Below, piece by piece: positions 34,488 to 44,680 of a DNA stretch of 64,000 nucleotides. The notes beneath the pieces were generated by a model, which saw nothing but the letters and a program-made list of their open reading frames with translations, was not told the DNA's origin and ran no database searches. Each line of letters opens with the position of its first letter. Position 1 is the first letter of the stretch. The position numbers were made by a program, and so were the translations under genes. Source of the DNA: Corbicula japonica (lineage: Eukaryota > Mollusca > Bivalvia > Venerida > Cyrenidae); contig JAZAYU010000085.1 of NCBI GenBank assembly GCA_038501625.1, forward strand, positions 2,057,693 through 2,121,692, read 5' to 3'.

Positions 34488-34945
34488 ATATGCATATCAG
34501 GAATCGCCACATTCAGAAAAAACAGCCTCCCCACACAGTCAAGAAGAAGAGAGAGGGAGTGAGCATGGTTAATAAAATGATCAGTTAAAAAAAACAACAC
34601 CACAAACAATGAATAAAAATGAGAACCCGAGGTGTTACCGCAATGGAACGGTCAGTGCCAAATCAAATTGCCACTGGGTGGTTTAAACCAGGTTCTAGGG
34701 TGCACCAACCTCACACTTGCCCCAACAGGTTCTCATATCACAAAACAAGTACAAGTTGTCTTGGTGAAACAACTCCAACCCACTCATCGGTTCAACAATG
34801 TTGCATGCAAAAACACACTCACATATAAAACATAAGAAGCTAATAGCATTGCAAAGCCAAAGGGCGGGTACTCAATGAGACCAGAGCTCCTGGAGTAAAG
34901 TCAACAAGTACACGATGACAGGGATAAAAGAAACAAATCGAGCTT
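34488..34945 (-). repeat. Family H dispersed repeat in intron 2, longest copy
   Basis: Same order as 32431 plus a middle part absent there (CCCAACAGGTTCTCATATCA through CAACAATGTTGCATGC). This copy gives the fullest view of family H. The frames at 34619-34835 fall inside it and are rejected as genes. Confidence 0.7.
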
Positions 34946-35609
34946 CTATGTTCTTTTAAGAAAAGATTTCCCCATAAACCTTCATAAATTCTTAAACCCC
35001 TGCCACCGTCGTGCAACCAAAGAGGTAAGCATAATGATCAACTGTAGAAGGATTAATCACCAGGCCTGCAGAGCGCTGTAAAATATCATGTTGGTGTATA
35101 TTATTAAAATTGAAAATACTTCTATCAAGTTCTGAACATGAAGCATGTTACCATAGCGACCACGTGACAATGTTCTTTCACATATAAAAACAGAAAATAA
35201 ATGTACTGTACCTTTCCGCAAAATGTATATAAAGTTGTAATGTTTTACCCTTAAGCCCTATAACCATGACATACATGTATGTGACTGACACAACAAGATG
35301 TTAACGGTGTTTTTATGCTGCATAAATTAAATATTAATGATCGCCTTTATACACTGATTTGGTTAATATTCCTATAACAAAGAAGGAATTCAATACTTGT
35401 AGATAAACAGTATACTATTTCATCCCGTCGAAGTTTACTTCTTAAAGGTATGGCAAGGACATATAACAGATCGTCAGCTCTGGTTGTCCTTGGAAAAGTT
35501 AAGAGCAAAAGAAAACGATTACCTCAAAACATTCATGTTAACTTCTTCAAAGAGAACTGTGTTGGAAAGTAGCTGACATTAGTTGAATCAATATTTTAAC
35601 AGAATATCA

Positions 35610-35735
35610 ACACGGGGTTAGGTGGCGTGGACAGTAATATGCATTTCTATGGCTGTCCATGATCATCCTCAATCAAACCGAGCCTTCAGTATTTGACATA
35701 TATCGTGTTCGTTGACTTTCAAAGTTTCTTTTTAT
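35610..35735 (-). repeat. Family G dispersed repeat in intron 2
   Basis: ACACGGGGTTAGGTGGCGTG, GACAGTAATATGCATTTCTA, GGCTGTCC, CAATCAAACCGAGCCTTCAG, CGTGTTCGTTGACTTTCAAA. Here the second stem is GGACAG/CTGTCC. Confidence 0.65.
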
Positions 35736-35746
35736 CTGTTTAAAAG

Positions 35747-35931
35747 GTATGCCCATGAAGACTTCTAACCTTACACCTTTGTCCGACGATCTAGAGACAA
35801 TAAGGCTTCGAGCAAACGAACCACAGACCCTCAGCCGTGCATCTCAGAGAAAGTTGGGAAAGCAGTTCCGAAAACAACCCAAACTCACGGAATCTTGGGA
35901 ACAGGTGATGGCGAGAACACAGAATCAATGA
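35747..35931 (+). CDS. IL17-like: Predicted exon 3 (C-terminal tail) joined to the IL-17-like gene
   Basis: A pyrimidine-rich stretch (TTTCTTTTTATCTG) and TTAAAAG precede this segment. Its first two bases complete the phase-1 codon left by exon 2, and the frame is then open for 60 codons to TGA at 35929-35931. The product is charged and hydrophilic (contains SRASQRKLGKQFRKQP and ends VMARTQNQ), with no family I know. The total spliced protein would be 268 residues, long for an IL-17, so exon 3 could instead belong to another transcript. The AATAAA just downstream supports it as a last exon. Confidence 0.5.
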
Positions 35932-35950
35932 TTGACAGTTATCCTTCTAA

Positions 35951-35956
35951 AATAAA
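35951..35956 (+). promoter_or_regulatory. Polyadenylation signal AATAAA
   Basis: Twenty bases after the stop of predicted exon 3. A second AATAAA lies near 36078. Confidence 0.5.
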
Positions 35957-36856
35957 CATTAAACCTGTCTATTGAAGAGCGTTTTGTTACAATTTGATCA
36001 ATGTTTGATCTTAATTTTGAAGAGAACATATTAATTTGTATGTTTATATGTAACGTGTTCATTTATTTATCTTGAATAATAAATATATACGTTTATAATA
36101 AAAACGATCTGATTGTCAGTTAATACATTTATTTGAATTAAAATTTTTGAATTAAAAATTCATTAAAATGCACGTTTTTGATAATCTGCACTTTGGTTTC
36201 ATGTCCTCATATTATCTGTAAATAGTTCAGTAAATGAAAAAAAATTAAACTGTTTTCTTAGCCAGCAGAAAAGCATAAGAATAAAAGCATGTTGTTGTCG
36301 ATCAGGTAAACCGATCGTACTTCAGAATGTTCCGTATTTTTTATGAACCATTTCAGACCAAAAATACTGATCGTTTCGATGATATTCAACAAAATTAACT
36401 CTTGTAAGAAACTCGTCGCAAAGAAATAACAAAAATTAGAAACAATTAAACAACGGTTCCGTACCAATATGCACGGATCAATACAAATTTAAAATCATCC
36501 GCATCGCCAAAACATTCACTTTCAAGCAAGTGATATTCATCTAAAAAACCGAAACAACCCAAACAGAACAAAATTAACGGGTAAGCATTCTAAAAGAAGT
36601 AAATATGTTTGGAGAATTATAAATAATTTGGTTACAGCTGATCCGCATAAAGCATCATTAACATGGTTTTATCAGTGCAAATATCAAAAAGACGAATATT
36701 CTCATTTGAATTAGTAACTCAAACATCTCAAACGCTTTCGCAAAATAATAACCTGAACAAAACAATTTAGTGTAAGTACATGCACTCATAACAACCAGGC
36801 TGGTCACCGTGCAGGTTTCAAAAAAGGAACATATTATCACTCTTAAGTGCCCGAGG
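35957..36856. other. Gene-free stretch
   Basis: AT-rich. Minus-strand frames at 36258 and 36658 show no domain; the latter runs into the FB copy at 36857. Confidence 0.5.
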
Positions 36857-36984
36857 TTATACAACTGAGCATGGAAACCAGTCTCAAATCTCAAGCATCT
36901 GATTGGCTGAAATGGGGACTGGTCGCCATTTCAGCCAATCAGATGCTTGAGATTTGAGACTGGTTTCCATGCTCAATTTTATAA
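36857..36984. mobile_element. Foldback MITE, family FB, full copy
   Basis: 128 bases, the same ends as 5373-5500 (TTATACAACTGAGCATGG to its complement CCATGCTCAATTTTATAA), with nearly complementary arms meeting at GGGGACTGGTCGCC. Confidence 0.8.
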
Positions 36985-37388
36985 CCTCCAGCCAAGGTCT
37001 AAATAGATACACTTCGTTCTAAACAAAAAGGTTTTATTGTTTATATAATAGATTATACGTTCTTTTCAACAAAAATTGTTCCCTAAGCCTCTGGAGCAAG
37101 AATGAGTGGAATGATATTTCAAAATATTTACAACATGTTTTCGACAATAAATAATGTGTTATTAATAATGATGATGATTTCCCATTTCTTTAAAAGCTTT
37201 TTTCGGAACTCGTGTTGCAAACATGCCACTTATGCACATTTTCTACAATTTCTGAGAGAACATCATATTCATCAAAAAGATGAAATCTTTGAATTTTGCG
37301 AAACACAATTTAAATTTCTATAAACGTATAAAAGTATTCGAGAAATATAATTATAATGACGAATACGAGAAAACATCATCATCATCAA

Positions 37389-37419
<31 letters not shown>

Positions 37420-38420
37420 TTTTTTAATTTAGTCAAAGTAGTAGTTTTCAGCAGAAACAAGCAGAACCAAGACATTAAAAGAAACATAATCATCCACAAC
37501 ACTACGACTACGACAAATACAATACAAAAACATGTCATCATCATCATTATCATCATATATTCTGACACTATCTCCGGATTTACAATGATGAAGTTTTGGC
37601 AGTTCGCGCCGTCTAGCCAATTGTAATTTGGAATTGCAATACTTAAACTTATACACTTATAACATATTACCGATAAACCCGTAAATATTGTTGCCTACAT
37701 TGTTTCCATGTTAATATATATGTCATGGCTTGCAGCATATGACTAAGCAAAAACGAAATGTTCGAAACTACATGTATGAAATGGATTTCACGATTATATA
37801 AGTTTAAAAATTATGCAAACTATTGACTTTTTAGAATAAATGGTTGAACAACGTGCAATTTAAACGATTTGTCTTAAAATTAAAGTCTTGAATTAAAATA
37901 AGACTTTTATTTTTAAATGTCACGGCATCACAATACAGTTTGCCGAGACGACTTTATTGAATTGCTTTATAAATTGGCAATTTTTATAAGCGCTCAAAGT
38001 TTTTTTAATCAGTTAAACTGTTGTTTGTCTCCTATAAGACGTTTTCTTTCGTTTCTCAGAAAATTTTGCTGTAGCGAAGGGTCAATACTTGTCAATTATA
38101 AGACCCACAAGATCAAGCTACGCCTCACATAGCTTTCACGCCACTAATTTTGTTTTTGCTACGTTCATTTTGCTTGATAGTTTATAATAACGAAAAAGCA
38201 CACCCCATTTCAAAATTCGTACAGTTCGGGTTCGATTCCCAGTATTGGCGGCATCATTTGAAATTCACAGTAGCGCATATTTGTGCAGTGTGTCGACCGT
38301 AGAAAGTCTCTCCGTACATGGCGTCTGTATTATATCCAGTAAAAACCGGTTACTGTTGTCAGGTAATTTTGATTACGTTCGATTACGTTCATCAGGGTTA
38401 TCCGCATAAACCTTTCTTGG
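36985..38420. other. Gene-free stretch with a microsatellite and a lone B box
   Basis: A (CAT/ATC)n tract lies at 37374-37420, with looser CAT runs near 37530. A lone B-box-like GGGTTCGATTCCC at 38227-38239 has no A box upstream. Nothing else is supported. Confidence 0.5.
37374..37420 (+). repeat. (ATC)n microsatellite
   Basis: About 15 CAT/ATC triplets with one interruption. The methionine-rich minus-strand frame at 37272-37568 comes from it. Confidence 0.9.
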
Positions 38421-38506
38421 GGTTGTCCGGCTTGTTCAATCGGAAGCTTAATCGGATGTGCATGTAGCTGTACGGTACAGGTTCGACTTCCTATATGTGC
38501 AACGTC
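38421..38506 (+). mobile_element. Decayed tRNA-derived SINE head
   Basis: CTTGTTCAATCGGAAGC resembles an A box (GCTCAATCGGTAGAGC type) and AGGTTCGACTTCC a B box, about 40 bases apart. Acceptor and anticodon arms do not fold well. Confidence 0.4.
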
Positions 38507-39161
38507 ATTTTAAACGCTGTTGAATTTTAAGCATTCTAAACTTTAGAATGACAATTTGACTATTTTAGATTAAAAGGTAAAGTTTAACGCCATTTATGTC
38601 ACTAAAACACTAACGTCAAAAAACAGAATTACTTGTCATATCATTCAAGGCGTTTTCATAGACAGAAAAAAATACATTACAGGATAAGCATCGTTTAAAA
38701 ATGCATACTACTCAGCATGCCACTTAAGTTTGTCAATGAAGTAATTACTGAAGATTTGCACGATAACTTCGATGGAATAAGTGAGGTTACAACCTTTCAG
38801 AAGCATGTGGGCGAAACTTAAAGTTAACACCTTTTTCTTGATGAATTCACACAAAACTGAACATACTGTACAGCCAATTTATTTCGCGTAGTTTAAACTG
38901 CCGTTTAGTTCGCATTAGGTGGGAAATGTTCAAATATTTGAATTTTAATCCATTAAAATGATAGACCGTGTACATGTTTAATTAGATCAACAGTTCGTGT
39001 AATGATCTTCAGCAGAAAGAATAAACTCCGGCAACCAGAAATAGAGAACGAAAAAGATAGAGAAATCACATAAAATGAAAACCCGTGTGGTAATCATTCT
39101 CAAATAGTCAGTGGTAATACACATTTGCAGCTGTAATTAAAGATAAAATCAATCCACAGTG
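38507..39161. other. Gene-free stretch
   Basis: Only a very degenerate family H match at about 39040-39161 (AATGAAAACCCGTGTGGTAA, TAGTCAGTGGTAAT). Confidence 0.4.
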
Positions 39162-39204
39162 TACAACAACAAAACAACAACAACAACAATAACAACAACA
39201 AAAC
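39162..39204 (+). repeat. (AAC)n microsatellite
   Basis: Imperfect CAA triplets with an AATAAC interruption. Confidence 0.85.
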
Positions 39205-39567
39205 ACTTTCACATCAAGACTTTTTTCCAAGTCGAATATACATTATACTCGTACATGCACCAGTTGCAATAGAGCTTTAACCCCAATTACATATACTAAG
39301 CAGGATACCCGCTTTGAAACTGAAACTGCGACTTGGGGTTGTTTTACGTACTGGGTTGCGCCATTGGAAGAAATTAATAACATTCAAGTACAATTTACCT
39401 TGGAGAATATAACCCAGGCACTCCTCAATTCTACAAAGTTGCCTGAAATGGCAATTATACAGATAAAAAAAGTATCAAATACCATTGTCAAATTGAATGT
39501 ATGCATGAAGTTTCAGGTGGATTATCTTAACTATGGACGATGATACTCTGACACAAATCATTCAAGT

Positions 39568-39767
39568 ATAGTCAAACCTGTCTTCAAAGACCACTCAGGG
39601 GGGGGGGGGGGGGGCAAAACTGGTCTTTTATTACATGTGGTCATTGTTTACAGATAAATTTGTTATTTAAATCAGTCATTGGGACAAATAAAGTATGGTC
39701 TTTACCCTCATTGGGGTGGGTGGAGAGAGTTTGCTTACAGGTGGTCTTTAGCAACGTTTGGACTGTA
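39568..39767. mobile_element. Small MITE, Tc1/mariner-like ends
   Basis: The left end (TATAGTCAAACCTG..AAAGACCAC) is matched by the complement of GTGGTCTTTAGCAACGTTTG and GACTGTA on the right, with TA at both ends. It is non-coding and interrupted by a 17-base G run (39598-39614). Its right half is included in the downstream 211-base duplication. Confidence 0.55.
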
Positions 39768-40120
39768 ATATCCATTTAACTTAGCCTCAGCTATGAATCA
39801 CTTCATTTAAGAATAAATAAACATTTGACACTCCAAGTCACTACATTATGAATTAACAACCACCCCAAGTTATAAGTGATCAAAATAGACAATCAACATC
39901 CAGAATAAGTCTTTATCCTCATTGGGTTGGGTGGAGAGAGTTTGCTTACAGGTGGTCTTTAGCACCGTTTGGACTGTAATATCCATTTAACTTAGCCTCA
40001 GCTATGGATCACTTCATTTAAGAATAAATAAACATTTGGCACTCCAAGTCAATACATTATGAGTTAACAACCACCCCAAGTTATAAGTGATCAAAATAGA
40101 CAATCAACATCCAGAATAAG
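39699..40120 (+). repeat. Direct tandem duplication of 211 bases
   Basis: 39699-39909 and 39910-40120 align base for base from TCTTTACCCTCATTGG to ATCCAGAATAAG with few differences. The unit contains the right end of the MITE plus 140 bases, and its second copy abuts LINE A. Confidence 0.85.
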
Positions 40121-40759
40121 ACGGACAACTACTTTGATAATAGAGGATTCTATTCTACGAGGAATACACACCCGCGGTCTCAGCGATCTAACTGCATCAA
40201 AACTCTACGAGGTAAAAGAATCAGAGACGTATGCGCGTATCTACGAGCAGAGGAAACTGTAGATATATCCAAAGTGGTGATATATATTGGCGGAAATGAT
40301 GTTGCACAGAACTCTTCTGACCTGCAGTTTGAGATCGATGAACTTGAGAAGACAATACACGAACTCAATCGAAATTACTGCAAAGTATTCATTTGTACTG
40401 TTGCACCAATGCGAGACTGTGATGTCCGAGAACTAAATGCCAAACTGCAGAGACTTGACAAACAAGTATCTTTCACGCTGATAGAAAGCCACGATGCGTT
40501 CATATACGGCAACAGGACCGTGGCAAAATCTCTCTACCACAATGATGGGATTCATCTCAACGTACGTGGTACCAGAACGTTAATCAACATCATCCATGCA
40601 GTGACGCCTATTATACGCACACAGCAACAAAGGCCTTCGATTCGACAAGACCACCGCAGAAGATACCCCCCTGCATACAACAGGAACGCCCGCGGGCATT
40701 TCAACGCCAATCGGTGTACGACAGTGGCCTTTCAAATCACGTTAGAGAGGACATTATGA
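40121..40759 (+). pseudogene. LINE A ORF1 with an SGNH/GDSL-esterase-like domain
   Basis: The frame starts with LIIEDSILRGIHTRGLSD, matching the block I region of SGNH hydrolases (expected GDS, here EDS). After a frame break near 40200 it continues as GKRIRDVCAYLRAEETVD, then VIYIGGNDVAQ (block III, GxND) and YHNDGIHLNVRG (block V, DxxH). SGNH domains are known in ORF1 of CR1/L2-group LINEs, where they may help bind or process the RNP. The altered GDS serine motif and the frameshift mark it as dead. The tail is rich in R and Q. The next ~190 bases are too decayed to assign. Confidence 0.7.
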
Positions 40760-40869
40760 GCGGCGGCGTCCAGCAAGTAACAGCAGCGACCATGGAAGAA
40801 ACAATTATCATTAGAAATACAAAGACAATGTACTACAGACGCTTGAAATACATAATAGCTATAGTGCTC

Positions 40870-43800
40870 TCTCAGGTATTTGCCACAGTTGTAATGAATT
40901 TCCATGTACATGTAATTCAAACAATTCATACAGTACTTCCGAATCCATGTTAAATATTCATTATAATAAATGTCAAAATAGCAAACTTAAAGTAAAAACA
41001 AACTGCAGGTCATCTAAATGTTTATCTGTAAATAATTGTTTTAATACTTGTTCTCAAACAAATGATGTAACTCCACTTACATTTTCTAAACATGGATTTC
41101 ATGTCGTTAATTTGAACATTAATCACCTACTTTCTAAATTAGATGAACTAAAAATGTTGGTATATAGATCAAATAATATTGATTTAATAGGAGTATGCGA
41201 AACCTTTCTAGATCATGAAGTTGATAACGAAATCATTTCTGTTCCGAATTTTATTATCGAGCAAAAAGATCGTGATTGTACAAATATTAGTAAAACGTAC
41301 GGGGGTGGGATAGTTTTATACATAGCTGATCATCTACACTATACACGTAGGCTTGACTTAGAAAATGATGATGTTGAGAGCCTATGGGTAGAGGTAAGGA
41401 TTAAAAGTATCAAGCCAATTCTTGTTTGCTCTGTATACCGACCACCGTGGGCTCTAGTTAGTTGGAGTGAAAGTTTTGAAAGGCAGATTGAAACCGCGTT
41501 AATGTGTAATCTTGAAATGTATATACTTGGTGACTTTAATATAAATTATTGCACTGACACCGACTCTATTAAAAAACCAAGCATGGGCACAGTGCATAAG
41601 AAATCATGATTTATGTCAACTTAAAAACCACACTCGCGTAACTAAATCGTCAGCATCTATTATTGATCATTTATATGCCCGCAACTGCGATATTAATTTT
41701 GTTGAATCTTTTGTAGCTCAAGTTGCGATTAGTGATCATAATCCAATTTGTTTAACAAGATGCGTACAAGGTAGTAACAATACAAAACTAACACATACTG
41801 AAATTACTTATCGATCTTTTCGAAAGTTTTCTGAAACAGACTTTTAAAGTGATTTACAAAAGTCATTTTCAGATTTTTCAATATCCAGCAACCCTGATGA
41901 TGAATTTCAAAGATGGACTGCCACTTTTATGTATGTATTAAATTGTCATTCTTCCTTAAAAACCAAACGTGTTAAGAATATTAGTAGACCTTATAGGATA
42001 AATGAAGATATTATTAAGGCAGGGCGTAATAGAGATTAATACCATAGAACTAAACAGTGGCTACTATATACATACTGGCGAAACAAAGTAAAGTGCCTTA
42101 TAATGGAAAACAAACAGCGGTTAATAGAATCTGCAATCGAAGACAAGAAAAATAGCTCGTATTTATGGAAACATATTAATGACCTACGTGGTTACTCTGG
42201 GCATAGGGATATTATTAACTCTCCTGAAATTCATGGGCGTACGATAAATGACATCAGCGAAATTGCGAACTTTTTAAATGAGTATTTTACCAATATTAAA
42301 GACGTTTATAACATCAACTCTACCAATAGAATTATCCCAAATAATGGTTCACTTGACAAATTTGAAGAATTTGTGAATACAAGAGTTCCAAATTTCATTT
42401 ACTTTATTATTCCTTTTATTAAAGAAAATGAAGTTTTGAATTTTTTACGAAAACTAGACATAACAAAAGCAACTGGTCTAGATGGACTTAGTCCGAAATT
42501 ACATTAACTATATGCGAATGTTATAGCTACAAGTATTACAAAGTTAATTATTAACTGTATTATCAATAATACATTTCCTAACTCCCTTAAACATGCCAAA
42601 GTTTTTCCGAGTTTTAAAACCGGTGACAAATCCAATCCTACTAATTATAGACCAATATCGATACTTCCCGTAACATCAAAAATATTTGAACGACACATAG
42701 GGAGACACCTTTTGTCTTTCCTTAATAAGTACAACTTAATTAACGAAGGACAATCGGGGTTTAGACAGTTGCATTCATGTCAAACGGCCCTTGTTAAAAT
42801 AATTGATAACTGGTTAGGAAATATGAATGCTGGTGAATTAATCGGGGCAATATTTTACGACCTCAGGAAAGCATTTGATTTAGTTGATTTCCAGCTGCTT
42901 TTTAATAAACTTAAGATTTACAAATTCTCTGACAATGCTGTCGATTTTTTTAATTCTTACCTGACCGGACGTGTTCAGAGCGTTGAAATTAAAAATAGTG
43001 TATCTGAGCCGCGACCTGTTACAATTGGAGTTCCACAGGGCTCTGTGTTAGAACCTGTATTATTCCTTATGTTATCAATGATCTACCCTTATATATCAAT
43101 GATTGTTCGACTGACCTCTTTTCGGATGACACGACTGTACATACACATGACAAAAATGTAGATATTATTAAACAAAAATTGCAGTCAGCAAATGATACAG
43201 TATTAAACTGGTGCGTAAACAATGACATGCTCCTAAATGCAGAAAAATCATCAGTAATGTTAATCGGGACACGTAACAGACTTGCACAGGTCTCAAATAT
43301 TAACCTATATATTGATAATACATCTGTTGCAAATGTTACCAAACAAAGGTTACTAGGAGTAATTATTGATAATAAATGACTTGGAACTTACAAATTCATC
43401 GTATGGTTACTCAGATTTCCCGTAAACTTACTCTCATGCAGTTATTATCTTCATACGTCTCTCAAGATTGTTTGATAAAGTATTACAATGCGTATATAAT
43501 TCCCTTATTTGATTATGGTTGCTTGGTTTGGGGCGGAACTAACTCATCCAATATTTTTCAAATCGAAAAACTACAAAAACGAGCAGCGCGAATTATTTTT
43601 AAAACAGGGCTTACTACGCCTTCATCAATCATGTTTAAAAATTGAAGCTGGCTGTCAATCCGATGTCGTATTAAATACCATATTCTTTTACTAACCTACA
43701 AAGCATTACATAACTTAGCTCCAGTGTATATAACTTCGATGTTTAAAGAACTAACATATAGCAATGACAGGCAATTAAGATATATTTCAAATCGGAATCT

Positions 43801-43954
43801 ATTAGTTCCAAAATTTAACACTCTATTATACAGTAAATCATTTTCAGTTGTTGCTCCAAATTTATGGAACTCTCTTCCCCTGATTGTAAAAACATGCAAA
43901 TCAGTAAAATCATTTAAAAAACATGTTAAAAAATTCCTATTTGATAATATGTAG
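40870..43954 (+). pseudogene. LINE A ORF2: APE endonuclease and reverse transcriptase
   Basis: A cysteine-rich lead (GICHSCNEFPCTC) opens the frame. The AP-type endonuclease follows: LNINHLLSKLDEL, GVCETFLDHE (catalytic E), GGGIVLYIADHL, CSVYRPPW, ILGDFNIN and, after a frameshift near 41590, SASIIDHL and SDHNPI. The reverse transcriptase has KATGLDGLSPKL, NYRPISILPVTSKIFE, INEGQSGFRQLHSCQTAL, YDLRKAFDLVD, GVPQGSV and, in a shifted frame, the catalytic region as FSDD in place of FADD. The C-terminus reads YNAYIIPLFDYGCLVWG, QKRAARIIF and LWNSLPLIVK. At least five stops or shifts make it non-functional. It belongs to the CR1/L2-like group. Confidence 0.82.
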
Positions 43955-44258
43955 TGCATTGTCAGGACAATTACAGTTTAATTATGTATAAATGTTAAAA
44001 ATGTTTGGGTAATGAATCTTTTGTTATGATTGCTTTTGTTAAAATTTATCATTTAAATTTGTCTGCTTTCATCCTTTTCATATTGTTCTTGAAATTTTAA
44101 TTGTAACTTTATTATTAGTATTTTTTCTTTCTTTCAATTATATTATGAGAATGTATGTATGTCTGAATGTAAATTTGTAACTATTTGTACTTGTTCTTAA
44201 GAGGACCATATGTAAGAATGGCTATGCCAATAATGTTATCCTCTAAAAATAAAGAAAC

Positions 44259-44304
<46 letters not shown>
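43955..44304 (+). mobile_element. LINE A 3' UTR and (ATT)n tail
   Basis: Ends ATGTTATCCTCTAAAAATAA and AGAAACT, then about 15 ATT triplets (44259-44304). A trinucleotide tail is typical of CR1/L2-like LINEs. Confidence 0.75.
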
Positions 44305-44306
<2 letters not shown>

Positions 44307-44332
44307 AATAAATTCTTACATACAATACATTT

Positions 44333-44680
44333 TCAACCTTGTCTGCATGCAGATGCAACATTGTCGAGTTGATAAGTGGGTTACGGTTATTTTACCAAGA
44401 AAACTTGTGATTGTTTGTTCATATGAGAACCTGCTGGGTCAAGTGGAAGGTTGGTGCACCATAGAACCTGGTTTAAACCTCCAGTGAAAAATTATTTTAT
44501 CTCTGACCGTTCCAAGGCGGTAACGCCAAAGGTTCTCTTTTTCGTAAATTGTTTATGGTGTCTTATTTGAAATTTGTCTTCTTATAAATAAATGCTCTTT
44601 TTTCCCTCTATACTTACTGGCTGAGTAAGGTGGATGTGTTTACTGGGTGTGTATATTCCTGATATGCATATTTTACTTTG
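44333..44680 (+). repeat. Family H dispersed repeat
   Basis: GAGTTGATAAGTGGGTTACG, GAGAACCTGCTGGGTC, AAGGTTGGTGCACCATAGAA, CCGTTCCAAGGCGGTAACG, then CCTGATATGCATATTTTAC. A reverse-oriented, decayed H segment follows at about 44757-44905 (TACGCATGTCGCC, AAAGAGAGCACGAG, ACGAGAACCC). Confidence 0.7.

Noticed and set aside
34619..34835. Two overlapping 67-69-codon + frames
   Set aside because: They fall in family H repeat sequence that is non-coding and shifted in the other copies.
37272..37568. Methionine-rich minus-strand protein
   Set aside because: Produced by the (ATC)n microsatellite.
38216..38250. tRNA 3' half (GGGTTCGATTCCC)
   Set aside because: No A box or acceptor partner upstream; at most a fragment of a SINE.
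40947..41609. 220-codon frame as an intact host endonuclease gene
   Set aside because: It is the endonuclease domain of dead LINE A, followed by its reverse transcriptase after frame breaks.
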